Shown in pieces: positions 1-8,020 of a DNA stretch of 64,000 bases. The translations under genes and the position numbers were made by a program. Under the pieces are notes generated by a model, which was not told the origin of the DNA, ran no database searches, and saw only the letters and a list, made by a program, of their open reading frames with translations. Each line of letters starts with the position of its first letter. Within the stretch, counting starts at the first letter, position 1. Source of the stretch: Bradyrhizobium diazoefficiens (GTDB taxonomy: Bacteria; Pseudomonadota; Alphaproteobacteria; Rhizobiales; Xanthobacteraceae); contig NZ_JAFCKW010000016.1 in assembly GCF_018129965.1 (NCBI RefSeq), positions 1-64,000 of the forward strand, in the 5' to 3' direction.

Positions 1-5
1 TCGAT

Positions 6-566
6 ATGCCATACGAATCCCCATCCTCGACAGATCCTAGAGAATCGCAAATTCCCCCTTTGTGCAAAACCCTCGCAAGCGGGAGAGGCAAGAGGAGCCC
101 GCGGCACGATCTCTGCTTGCGCGTCCAACCCATCGTAGCAGCGGTGATCACCATCGGCCTTGCACTTGCCAGCGGCGCGAGAGCTCAAGAACTCGTACCT
201 TACAACATCGTCGGCGAGAGCATCCCTGACTCGCTCACGGGCGGCGCCGGTGATGCGGCGCGAGGCCGGGCACTGGTGCTGGCGCGCACCACGACCTGCA
301 TCCTCTGCCATTCCGGTCCATTCCCGGAAGCGCGGTTCCAGGGCGACCTCGCGCCCGATCTTGCCGGCACCGGAAACCGCTGGACGGTGAGCCAGTTGCG
401 GCTTCGGCTGGTCGACGCCTCGCGCTTCAACGCGGAGACCATCATGCCATCCTATTATCGTAGCGACGGCCTCGTGCGCGCCGGGCGCAATTTCGCGGGA
501 AAGCCGATATTGTCGGCTGCGGAGATCGAGGACATCGTGGCCTTTCTTGCAACGCTTCGGGACTAG
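6..566 (+). CDS. soxX: SoxX, monoheme c-type cytochrome of thiosulfate oxidation
   Basis: Small subunit of the periplasmic SoxXA cytochrome, which oxidatively couples thiosulfate to the SoxY carrier. A single heme motif CILCH lies after a hydrophobic signal segment ending in ASGARA, and the C-terminal half (AEIEDIVAFLATLRD) is typical of the family. It is followed directly by soxY, soxZ and soxA. The start is uncertain. The ATG at 6 leaves about 60 residues before the predicted cleavage site, and the first 30 or so codons run through C/G-rich sequence like the dispersed repeats elsewhere in this window. A TTG at 117, just before the signal peptide, is a plausible true start. Anything upstream, such as the rest of a sox operon, lies outside the window. 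Confidence 0.85.
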   Translation: MPYESPSSTDPRESQIPPLCKTLASGRGKRSPRHDLCLRVQPIVAAVITIGLALASGARAQELVPYNIVGESIPDSLTGGAGDAARGRALVLARTTTCILCHSGPFPEARFQGDLAPDLAGTGNRWTVSQLRLRLVDASRFNAETIMPSYYRSDGLVRAGRNFAGKPILSAAEIEDIVAFLATLRD

Positions 567-570
567 GTTC

Positions 571-1038
571 ATGCCGAACACGCGACGACAATTCCTGAGC
601 CTTGCCGGGAGCGTGACGGTCGCCGGGACGATCCCGATGGTCACCCTGCGGCCGCTCGAGGCGACACCGGCGATGCTCGCAACCGCGATCCGCGGCGTCG
701 TCGGTGAAGCGCCCATCCACACCGGCAAGGTGAAGATCGACATTCCGCCGCTGGTCGAAAACGGCAACACGGTTCCGATGACCATCAGCGTCGCCAGCCC
801 GATGACGGCGACCGACTACGTCAAGAGCATTCACGTCTTCAACGAGAAGAACCCGCAGCCGAACATCGGCAATTTCTATCTCAACGCCTCCTCCGGCCGT
901 GCCCAGGTCTCGACGAGGATACGGCTCGCCGACACCCAGAAGGTCGTGGCGATCGCACGTCTCTCCGACGACACGTTCTGGCAGGTAACAGCCGACGTGG
1001 TGGTGACGCTGGCCGCCTGTACCGAGGAGATGAACTGA
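571..1038 (+). CDS. soxY: SoxY-type sulfur carrier protein, atypical C-terminus
   Basis: Covalent sulfur carrier of the periplasmic Sox cycle, partner of SoxZ. The N-terminus has a twin-arginine signal (RRQFLSLAG followed by a hydrophobic stretch), as in other SoxY proteins that are exported folded with SoxZ. The ATG at 571 begins five bases after the soxX stop codon; an in-frame TTG at 547 would overlap soxX and is less likely. The notable point is the tail. SoxY normally ends in a GGCGG swinging arm carrying the sulfur-binding Cys. Here the protein ends TLAACTEEMN, so a Cys is present but without the flanking glycines and five residues from the end. It may be a divergent SoxY with another partner or substrate. 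The stop shares one base with the soxZ start, indicating translational coupling. Confidence 0.85.
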   Translation: MPNTRRQFLSLAGSVTVAGTIPMVTLRPLEATPAMLATAIRGVVGEAPIHTGKVKIDIPPLVENGNTVPMTISVASPMTATDYVKSIHVFNEKNPQPNIGNFYLNASSGRAQVSTRIRLADTQKVVAIARLSDDTFWQVTADVVVTLAACTEEMN

Positions 1039-1355
1039 TGGCGACCCTCATCAACGTTCCTGCCAAAGCCAGGCGCGGCGACATCATCGAGATCCGTACG
1101 CTGACCTCCCACATCATGGAAACCGGATTTCGCCACACCATGGCCGGCGCGCTGGTGCCGCGCGACATCATCACGAGCTTCATCTGCCGCTACAATGGCA
1201 CAGAGGTCTTCCGCGCGGATCTGTTTCCGGCGATCGCCGCCAATCCTTATTTGTCGTTCTTCACCATCGCGAAGGAGAGCGGCAAGTTCGAGTTTGAATG
1301 GATCGGCGACAACGGCTACTCGTCCACCGCGTCGGCCTCGATCACGGTCGAATGA
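1038..1355 (+). CDS. soxZ: SoxZ, partner subunit of the sulfur carrier complex
   Basis: The 105-residue protein has the size and sequence style of SoxZ (RRGDIIEIRTLTSHIMETGF near the N-terminus, FFTIAKESGKFEFEW in the middle). SoxZ has no signal peptide and is co-exported with SoxY as a heterodimer, which fits the lack of a leader here. Its ATG overlaps the soxY stop by one base and its own TGA overlaps the soxA start in an ATGA junction, so soxYZA are translationally coupled. Confidence 0.93.
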   Translation: MATLINVPAKARRGDIIEIRTLTSHIMETGFRHTMAGALVPRDIITSFICRYNGTEVFRADLFPAIAANPYLSFFTIAKESGKFEFEWIGDNGYSSTASASITVE

Positions 1356-2128
1356 GTTCTTGGCGCGCGATAGCGGCAGCTTTGCTCTTTGCCGCGCTCC
1401 CTGCCCTCGCCGGTGAAATCCCGCCCGATGCGCGCCGGTCCGGTTACACCTTCATGGGCCCGGACACGCGCGCGATGCAGGATGACGACACGTCCAATCC
1501 GGGCATGCTGTTCGTGCTCGACGGCGAGGCGCTGTGGTCGACGAAGGCCGGGAGCGCGGAGAAAGCCTGCGCGGATTGCCATGGCGATGCGCGCAGCAGC
1601 ATGAAGGGCGTCGCAGCGCGTTATCCGGCCCTCGACAAGTTGCTGGCGCGCCCCATCACCCTCGACCAGCGCATCAATCTCTGCCGCGCCAACCATCAGC
1701 AAGCCACGGCGCTGACTTATGAGAGCCGCGACCTGCTCGCACTGTCCGCCTTCGTCGCCCACCAGTCCCGCGGCATCGCCATCACGGCTGGCGATGACCC
1801 AGACCTGAAACCTTTCGTTGCGCAGGGCCGCGACCTCTTCATGCAGCGCGAGGGCCAGCTCAACCTCGCCTGCAGCAACTGCCACGACGACAATTTCGAC
1901 AAGCGCCTTGCCGGCGCGCCGATCACGCAAGCACAGCCGACCGGCTATCCGCTCTACCGCCTGGAGTGGCAGACGCTCGGATCGCTGGAGCGCCGCTTGC
2001 GCAGCTGCATGACCGGCGTCCGCGCCCAGGCCTATGAGTACGGCTCGCCAGAGCTGGTCGCACTCGAGCTTTATCTCATGTCGCGGGCGCGCGGCCTGAA
2101 GATGGAAACGCCAGCCGTTCGGCCCTGA
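1352..2128 (+). CDS. soxA: SoxA, diheme c-type cytochrome of thiosulfate oxidation
   Basis: Large subunit of SoxXA. The ATG at 1352 overlaps the soxZ stop and is followed by a Sec signal peptide (ALLFAALPALAG). Two heme-binding motifs are visible, CADCH in the N-terminal half and CSNCH in the C-terminal half, so this is the diheme form of SoxA. The heme-ligating active-site Cys is present in RSCMTGVRAQ, the conserved SoxA signature, so the enzyme should be functional. No soxB or soxCD follows; the next gene is an unrelated ABC binding protein after a 79-base gap. Either the other sox genes lie upstream of the window or this is a stand-alone XYZA module. Confidence 0.93.
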   Translation: MSSWRAIAAALLFAALPALAGEIPPDARRSGYTFMGPDTRAMQDDDTSNPGMLFVLDGEALWSTKAGSAEKACADCHGDARSSMKGVAARYPALDKLLARPITLDQRINLCRANHQQATALTYESRDLLALSAFVAHQSRGIAITAGDDPDLKPFVAQGRDLFMQREGQLNLACSNCHDDNFDKRLAGAPITQAQPTGYPLYRLEWQTLGSLERRLRSCMTGVRAQAYEYGSPELVALELYLMSRARGLKMETPAVRP

Positions 2129-2207
2129 TCCGCCAGAATTAGGACTAGGCAGACGCAGAACGGTCGCTAGTATCCCTCCCAAAGAAAATGAATCAGGGAG
2201 GACTATC

Positions 2208-3530
2208 GTGGCCAACACCAACATCTCGCGCCGCACGCTGTTGACGGGCACCGCCGCGGCCGGCGCGCTCAGCCTGACTGGATTTCCGGCGCGCGCGGAC
2301 ATCAACTGGAAGAAATATTCCGGTACCAAGCTGGAGGTGATCCTCGCCAAGGGGCCCCGTGGCGACAACCTTCAAAAATACATCAAGGAGTTCACCGAGC
2401 TTTCCGGCATCCAGGTCGAATCCGAACAGATCCCCGAGCAGCAGCAGCGGCAGAAAGTGGTGATCGAGCTGACCTCGGGCCGCCCGAGCTTCGACGTCGT
2501 TCACATCAGCTATCATGTGCAGAAGCGGCAGTTCGAGAAAGCCGGCTGGCTCGCCGATATGACGCCCTATCTGAAGGATCCGACGCTGACGCCGCCGGAC
2601 CTCGTCGAGAGCGATTTCTCGGCCGCGGGCCTGCAATACGCCAGGAACGACAAGGGCCAGATGCTGTCGCTGCCGTGGTCCGTCGATTATTTCATCCTCT
2701 ACTACAACAAGGAGCTGTTTCAGAAGAAGGGCATCGAGGTCCCGAAGACGCTGGAAGAAATGGCTGTAGCCGCCGAGAAGCTCACCGATCCGAAGGAGGG
2801 CATCTATGGCTTCGTCGGCCGCGGCCTGCGCAATGCCAACATGGCGATGTGGACCAACTTCTACCTGAACTACGGCGGCGAATTCCTCGATGCCAAGGGC
2901 AACATCCTCAGCGACGGCCCGGAAGCGATCGAGGCCACCAGGCTCTATCAGCGGCTGCTGACCAAGTCGGCGCCTCCCGGCGTCGCCGGGTTCAACTGGA
3001 TGGAGTCGATGGCCTCGTTCACGCAGGGACGCGCCGCCATGTGGATCGATGCCGACGGATGGGCGCCACCGCTGGAAGATCCAGCCGCCTCCCGCATCGT
3101 CGGCAAGGTCGGCTACACGCGGGTGCCGGCCGGTCCGAAAGGCCAGTTCTCCTCGACCTATGGCGACGGCATCGGCATCGCCGCGGCGAGCAAGAACAAG
3201 GAAGCGGCCTATCTGCTCTGCCAATGGGTGGCCTCGAAGGGACAGGGCGCGCGCCTGCTCCAGGCCGGCGGCGGTGTGCCGTTCCGCAACTCCATCGTCG
3301 ATGATCCCGAAGTCGCCAAGGGCGTGAAGACCAAGGAGTGGCTGCAATCGGTCATCGACTCCGCAAAGATCTCCAAGCTCGGCTTGCCCGTCATCATCCC
3401 CGTCGCCGAATACCGCGACACCGTCGGTGCAGCGCTCACCGCGACCTTGTCCGGCGCCGATCCCGCAACGGAATTGAAAAAGGCGCACGAGCAATTCCGG
3501 CCGATCCTGGAGCGTAGCGAAAAAGCGTGA
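2208..3530 (+). CDS. ABC transporter substrate-binding protein, sugar type (family 1)
   Basis: Periplasmic binding protein of 440 residues that should deliver a carbohydrate or related solute to the permeases encoded next. The GTG start has a strong AGGGAGGA ribosome-binding site. The N-terminus is a twin-arginine leader (SRRTLLTGTAAAG...FPARA), a common feature of rhizobial family 1 binding proteins. The body has typical family features such as WSVDYFILYYNKELF and an SYGDGIGIAA-like loop (STYGDGIGIAA). The end overlaps the next gene by four bases (GTGA). The substrate cannot be read from sequence. Confidence 0.9.
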   Translation: MANTNISRRTLLTGTAAAGALSLTGFPARADINWKKYSGTKLEVILAKGPRGDNLQKYIKEFTELSGIQVESEQIPEQQQRQKVVIELTSGRPSFDVVHISYHVQKRQFEKAGWLADMTPYLKDPTLTPPDLVESDFSAAGLQYARNDKGQMLSLPWSVDYFILYYNKELFQKKGIEVPKTLEEMAVAAEKLTDPKEGIYGFVGRGLRNANMAMWTNFYLNYGGEFLDAKGNILSDGPEAIEATRLYQRLLTKSAPPGVAGFNWMESMASFTQGRAAMWIDADGWAPPLEDPAASRIVGKVGYTRVPAGPKGQFSSTYGDGIGIAAASKNKEAAYLLCQWVASKGQGARLLQAGGGVPFRNSIVDDPEVAKGVKTKEWLQSVIDSAKISKLGLPVIIPVAEYRDTVGAALTATLSGADPATELKKAHEQFRPILERSEKA

Positions 3531-4462
3531 GCGTCATGACCGAGACCTCTCCGGTCGCGGCGCATGACGCCGCACCGGAGAAACAATGGCGTCGGCCGTC
3601 CTATTGGCCTTTCGTGGTGCCGGCGCTCGTCGTCGTAATCGCCATCATCATATTTCCATGGCTGTTCACGATCTGGATGAGCCTGAACGAATGGAAGGTC
3701 GGCGTGCCGACCACCTTCGTCGGTCTGTCCAACTATCTGCGCCTGACCGGCGATCCGCGCTTCATCGAGGCGGTCGGCCACACCTTGGTGTACACCGCGC
3801 TCTCGGTGCTGCTGCCGCTCTTGCTCGGCACGCTGGCGGCCGTGGTGTTTCACCAGAAATTCGCCGGCCGCGGCTTCCTGCGTGGTGTCTTCATCATGCC
3901 GATGATGGCGACGCCGGTCGCGATCGGGCTGGTCTGGACCATGATGTTCCATCCGCAGCTCGGCGTACTGAATTACCTGCTCTCGCTGGTCGGGATACCG
4001 CCGCAGCTCTGGGTGTTTCATCCGGCCACGGTGATCCCGTCGCTGGTGCTGGTCGAGACCTGGCAATGGACGCCACTGGTCATGCTGATCGTGCTCGGCG
4101 GCCTCGCCGCGATCCCGACCGAGCCCTATGAGAGCGCGCAGATCGACGGCGCCAGTTTCTGGCAGGTGTTCCGCTTCATCACGCTGCCGCTGATCATGCC
4201 ATTCCTGTTCATCGCCGGCATGATCCGCATGATCGACGCGGTGAAGAGCTTCGACATCATCTTCGCGATCACCCAGGGCGGTCCGGGCTCGGCATCCGAG
4301 ACCATCAATCTCTATCTCTACAGCGTCGCCTTCGCCTATTACGACATCGGCTACGGTTCGGCGATCGCGGTCATCTTCTTCCTGTTGATCGTCGCGCTGG
4401 CCGCCGTGATGCTCTACGTCCGCCAGCGCATGCTGTGGACCGAGACGGGGGGCGACGCATGA
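3527..4462 (+). CDS. ABC sugar-type permease (MalF/UgpA-like)
   Basis: Inner-membrane permease of about 311 residues with six predicted helices. The conserved inner-membrane component loop that contacts the ATPase is visible as EPYESAQIDGASFWQVFRFI followed by TLPLI. The GTG at 3527 overlaps the upstream stop; an ATG at 3536 is an alternative start. It forms the transporter with the permease at 4459 and the binding protein at 2208. No ATP-binding subunit is present in the window, so the system must borrow an ATPase or have it encoded elsewhere. Confidence 0.92.
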   Translation: MSVMTETSPVAAHDAAPEKQWRRPSYWPFVVPALVVVIAIIIFPWLFTIWMSLNEWKVGVPTTFVGLSNYLRLTGDPRFIEAVGHTLVYTALSVLLPLLLGTLAAVVFHQKFAGRGFLRGVFIMPMMATPVAIGLVWTMMFHPQLGVLNYLLSLVGIPPQLWVFHPATVIPSLVLVETWQWTPLVMLIVLGGLAAIPTEPYESAQIDGASFWQVFRFITLPLIMPFLFIAGMIRMIDAVKSFDIIFAITQGGPGSASETINLYLYSVAFAYYDIGYGSAIAVIFFLLIVALAAVMLYVRQRMLWTETGGDA

Positions 4463-5283
4463 CCCTGCGCAGCATCCTCGGCAGGATCGGGCTGTGGTTC
4501 GCCGTCCTGGTCATCGTATCGCCCGCGATTTTGTTCTTCCTCTGGATGGCGTCGCTCTCGCTCAAATTCGAGATCGACAATGCCGCCTACCCGCCGGTGT
4601 TCATCCCGGAGCATTTTGCCTGGAAGAACTATACCGACGTGCTCGCCTCCAACCGCTTCCTGACCTATTTCGTCAACAGCCTGGTCGTGACCGGCTGCGC
4701 GACTGCGCTGTCGCTGATCGTCGGCGTTCCCGCAGGCTACGGCATCGCGCGGATGGCCGCGCACAAATCCGCGATCGTGATCCTGATCGCCCGCATCACG
4801 CCCGGCCTGTCCTATCTGATCCCGCTGTTCCTGCTGTTTCAGTGGCTGGGATTGCTCGGCACACTGGTACCGCAGATCATCATCCATCTGGTGGTGACGG
4901 TGCCGATCGTGATCTGGATCATGATCGGCTATTTCGAGACGACTCCGATGGAACTGGAGGAAGCCGCCCTCATTGACGGCGCCACGCGCTGGCAGGTGTT
5001 CCGGCACGTCGCGCTGCCGATCGCAAAACCAGGCATCGCGGTTGCCTTCATCCTGGCCGTGATCTTCTCCTGGAACAACTTTGTGTTCGGAATCGTGCTG
5101 GCGGGGCGCGAGACACGCACCCTGCCCGTTGCCGTCTACAACATGATCTCGTTCGACCAGTTGAGTTGGGGCCCGCTCGCCGCCGCCGCGTTGATCGTCA
5201 CCTTCCCCGTGCTGTTGCTGACGGTATTCGCCCAGCGACAGATCGTCGCCGGGCTAACCGCTGGTGCCGTCAAGGGCGGCTAG
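4459..5283 (+). CDS. ABC sugar-type permease (MalG/UgpE-like)
   Basis: Second permease of the importer, about 274 residues with six helices. The ATPase-contact loop is MELEEAALIDGATRWQVFRH. The ATG at 4459 overlaps the upstream stop (ATGA), confirming an operon with 2208-4462. The gene ends directly at a dispersed palindrome (5282-5384) that could act as a terminator for this operon and for the convergent permease gene on the other strand. Confidence 0.92.
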   Translation: MTLRSILGRIGLWFAVLVIVSPAILFFLWMASLSLKFEIDNAAYPPVFIPEHFAWKNYTDVLASNRFLTYFVNSLVVTGCATALSLIVGVPAGYGIARMAAHKSAIVILIARITPGLSYLIPLFLLFQWLGLLGTLVPQIIIHLVVTVPIVIWIMIGYFETTPMELEEAALIDGATRWQVFRHVALPIAKPGIAVAFILAVIFSWNNFVFGIVLAGRETRTLPVAVYNMISFDQLSWGPLAAAALIVTFPVLLLTVFAQRQIVAGLTAGAVKGG

Positions 5284-5384
5284 AGCTTCGGTTCTGGTTG
5301 AATCAGGAACCGAAGCTCTGGATTCTTGTTTTGACGCGTTTCCTTCACGCGAACCGGTACCTACTTCGCTCGAAAACGCTCTAA
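5282..5384. repeat. Dispersed intergenic palindrome between convergent genes
   Basis: A perfect 13-base inverted repeat has arms at 5282-5294 and 5307-5319 around a 12-base loop. A conserved-looking tail rich in short motifs follows (TTTTGACGCG, CGCGAACCGG). The element fills exactly the gap between two convergent genes. I recognise it as a common Bradyrhizobium/Rhizobiales intergenic repeat from memory. It could fold in RNA from either strand and act as a bidirectional terminator. Confidence 0.7.
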
Positions 5385-7037
5385 CTACTCCGCCGGTGCG
5401 GCGTGCATCTCCGGATGCGCCGCGTAGTGCTCGGTAGCGCCGAGCTTGCTGGCGGCGAACAGGCCCCCCGCCATCGCGGCATAGGCGAGCGCCACGGAGG
5501 GCGTGACGCCGAAGCCACCACCGATGCCGACGGCTTCACCGTGCATGAAGCCGAAATAGGTGAGCACGGCGCCGACCAGCGCGAAGGCGGAGGCCTTCTC
5601 GAAGTCGCGTTCGATGATGAAGACACCGATCGCACCCAGAATGAGGCCGCCGAGGATGGAGCCACCGCCCATGATCTCGAGGCCGTGGTAGAACACGCCC
5701 TGCTGAGGCAGCGCTGCGATCGCGGCAGCCTTGACCGCGTCGGCCTTGTCGGCAGCGAGACCGCCGATGCTGGTTGCGGCCATCATGGTCGAACCCAGCA
5801 TGGTGTCGATCTGGAGCTTGGCCCAGGCGGCAAGATGCGGGGTCAGCGCCAGCACGATCGCGGGCGCATGCTTGACCGGCGTGGTCTGGAACGCCTGCGC
5901 GCCAATGAGCATGCCGATATAGAGCAGGATCGGCGAGATCGCGACGACCGGCACGAGCGCCAGCAGCACCGAGATGATCCCGAACCAGGCCAGCACCACT
6001 ACCATGATGCCGGTCGCGGCGGAATAGCCGATGCGCCCGCCCATCGCCTTCCAGCCGGGATGACCGATATAGACGGCATTGATGAAGGGGTTGCCCATCA
6101 TGCAGCCGATCAGGCTGACGACGCCGTCGGCGGTCAGCACGCGCGTGGTCGGATATTCGTCGCCGGCCGCTTCCGCGCTCTCGACATTGTCCATGGCTTC
6201 GACGAGGTCATAGATGCCGAACGGAATGGCCGTGACCAGGATGACGCCGAGGAACTCGAAGCCGGAGAAAACATACCCCACGGCGGGGATCGGCACCGCG
6301 AAGCCGAAGTTCGCAAAGGCATCGCCGACGCCCTTGACGCTCAAGCCGCCGAGACCGAGGCCGAACAGGTTCGAACCCCAGGCGATGACCATGCCGACCG
6401 CGATCGCGACCAGACCGGCGGGAATGCCGCGCCAATACTTCACCCCGCCGAACCAGCTGACGAGGATGATGGCGAAACAGACGAGGCCAATCTGCGGCGT
6501 CATGTACATTTCGAGGGCCGGCCGCATCGAAATGAAGGTGACGGAGACGCCGGCGAGCGTACCGAGCAGCGCCGCGCGCGGCGTGATCTTGCGAATGAAC
6601 GGCGCGATGAAACCGCCGATCATCAGGATGAAGCTCTGGAAGAACACCCAGACGAGGCCGGCGGACCAGCCCTTGAGCGGATCGCCGGTCTTGATCGTGA
6701 TCGGCAGCATGATCACGAAAGTGACGATGAACATGTGGGGCACGCTGACGCCCGAGGGCAACGCACAGACGTCGGTGCGCCCGGTCTTCTGCGCGAGGCG
6801 ATAGGCGAGATACGCGTAATAGAAAGTCGACAGGCACATCATCAGCCCGAGCGCGGGCAGGATGCGGCCGAACACGAGACTGTCCGGCATCTTCAAGACG
6901 AAGCGCAACAGCCCCGTGAGCACCAGCATGTTGACGAGGATGTTGGTGCCGAAGCCGAAAAACGCGTTCCAGTCGCCCGATGTCCATAATGCCGGCTTGA
7001 ACTCAGACTTGCCGGCCGTCCCCGTCAATGTGCTCAT
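5385..7037 (-). CDS. NCS2-type xanthine/uracil permease family transporter
   Basis: Polytopic membrane protein of 550 residues with about 12 to 14 hydrophobic helices, resembling the xanthine/uracil/vitamin C permease superfamily (NFGFAVPIPAVGYVF, the charged segment YDLVEAMDNVESAEAAGDEY, and GMLIGAQAF). It is longer than most bacterial NCS2 proteins. It starts nine bases after the stop of an amidase gene at 7047-7745, so the two are almost certainly one operon: uptake of a nitrogen heterocycle or ureide-like compound plus its hydrolysis. The substrate is inference. Confidence 0.82.
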   Translation of the reverse strand: MSTLTGTAGKSEFKPALWTSGDWNAFFGFGTNILVNMLVLTGLLRFVLKMPDSLVFGRILPALGLMMCLSTFYYAYLAYRLAQKTGRTDVCALPSGVSVPHMFIVTFVIMLPITIKTGDPLKGWSAGLVWVFFQSFILMIGGFIAPFIRKITPRAALLGTLAGVSVTFISMRPALEMYMTPQIGLVCFAIILVSWFGGVKYWRGIPAGLVAIAVGMVIAWGSNLFGLGLGGLSVKGVGDAFANFGFAVPIPAVGYVFSGFEFLGVILVTAIPFGIYDLVEAMDNVESAEAAGDEYPTTRVLTADGVVSLIGCMMGNPFINAVYIGHPGWKAMGGRIGYSAATGIMVVVLAWFGIISVLLALVPVVAISPILLYIGMLIGAQAFQTTPVKHAPAIVLALTPHLAAWAKLQIDTMLGSTMMAATSIGGLAADKADAVKAAAIAALPQQGVFYHGLEIMGGGSILGGLILGAIGVFIIERDFEKASAFALVGAVLTYFGFMHGEAVGIGGGFGVTPSVALAYAAMAGGLFAASKLGATEHYAAHPEMHAAPAE

Positions 7038-7046
7038 GATATTCCC

Positions 7047-7745
7047 CTATGTGGTCGAAATCTTCATCGCCTCCAGTACTGCGGCTGAGTCCGCGACCCA
7101 GCCGAAGATGCCGCCCTGGGCCTTGATCATCTTCAGGCCCATCTCGTGAAACTCGGGAAAATAGGATGCGCAACCGTCCGAGATGACGACGCAGCGATAG
7201 CCGCGGTCATTGGCCTCGCGCACGGTGGTGTTGACGCAGACTTCCGTGGTGACGCCGCACACCAGCAAGTTCTCGATGCCGTATTTCTCCAGCACGTCGG
7301 TCAGCTCGGTGGCGTAGAACGCGCCTTTGCCGGGCTTGTCGATCACCACTTCGCTATCGAGCGGATAGAGTTCCGGAATGATGTCGTGGCCGGCTTCACC
7401 GCGTATGAGAATGCGCCCCATCGGACCGGGATCGCCGATGCGAAGGCTCGGCGCGCCGCGCTCGACTTTGGCCGGCGGCGCATCGGAGAGATCGGGCAGA
7501 TGACCCTCGCGGGTGTGGATCACCAGCATGCCGGTGTCGCGTGCCGCTTTCAGCAGCGCGCCGATCGGCTTCACCGCGCGCGCAAGCTGGCTGACGTCGT
7601 TGCCAAGGGTCTCACCGAACCCGCCGGGCTCCATGAAATCGCGCTGCATGTCGATGATGAGAAGCGCGGTGGAGGGCCAATCGAGCTTGATCGGCTCGGG
7701 CTCGGCGCTGATGACGCCCAGTGTCGGCTTGGTCGCGTTCAACAT
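7047..7745 (-). CDS. Isochorismatase-family cysteine amidohydrolase, biuret-hydrolase-like
   Basis: Cysteine hydrolase of 232 residues. The family triad is visible: Asp32 in IIDMQRDF, a Lys in DKPGKG (137-140), and the nucleophile Cys170 in GVTTEVCVNTT, preceded by the usual cis-peptide region. From memory, segments such as HTREGHLPDLSD, RIGDPGPMGRILIRGE and DIIPELYPLD closely match the biuret amidohydrolase BiuH of Rhizobium, which deaminates biuret to allophanate. The ureidoacrylate hydrolase RutB is the main alternative. No allophanate hydrolase or cyanuric acid hydrolase is in the window. Operon with the NCS2-type permease downstream. A small palindrome lies 55 bases upstream. Confidence 0.85.
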   Translation of the reverse strand: MLNATKPTLGVISAEPEPIKLDWPSTALLIIDMQRDFMEPGGFGETLGNDVSQLARAVKPIGALLKAARDTGMLVIHTREGHLPDLSDAPPAKVERGAPSLRIGDPGPMGRILIRGEAGHDIIPELYPLDSEVVIDKPGKGAFYATELTDVLEKYGIENLLVCGVTTEVCVNTTVREANDRGYRCVVISDGCASYFPEFHEMGLKMIKAQGGIFGWVADSAAVLEAMKISTT

Positions 7746-7800
7746 GACTCAAGGCCTCCGCGAGAACTCTCTTTGCCATGAGTTCTGCAAACGGCGTGCC

Positions 7801-7812
7801 ATTGTGTACAAT
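7801..7812. promoter_or_regulatory. Candidate operator upstream of the amidase/permease operon
   Basis: A short inverted repeat ATTGT-GT-ACAAT lies 55 bases upstream of the amidase start at 7745. Its form is like sites bound by GntR/FadR-type repressors, which often control amide and nucleobase catabolism. No regulator gene is adjacent, so the assignment is tentative. Confidence 0.35.
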
Positions 7813-7953
7813 AGCCATGCCGGTGCGGACGCGAACGAATTTGCTGCCTTGTCAGAAGCTTAAGACAGCATCCTGCAGTTGCTTATTCCCTGTGCGACGG
7901 CTTTGCGACGTGCATTTGCTCAAAGGATGAGCGGATCACGACACTCTTGCCAC

Positions 7954-7993
7954 CGTCATTTCGGCCTCGCGCTACGCGCGCCCCGGAATGACG
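7954..7993. repeat. Dispersed palindrome, CGTCATT...AATGACG class
   Basis: Terminal arms CGTCATT (7954-7960) and AATGACG (7987-7993) enclose a CG-rich centre. A closely similar element occurs at 60088-60126. Intergenic, non-coding. Confidence 0.6.
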
Positions 7994-8020
7994 AGGAGCA
8001 TCTGTGGCTACGCCTCGCCT

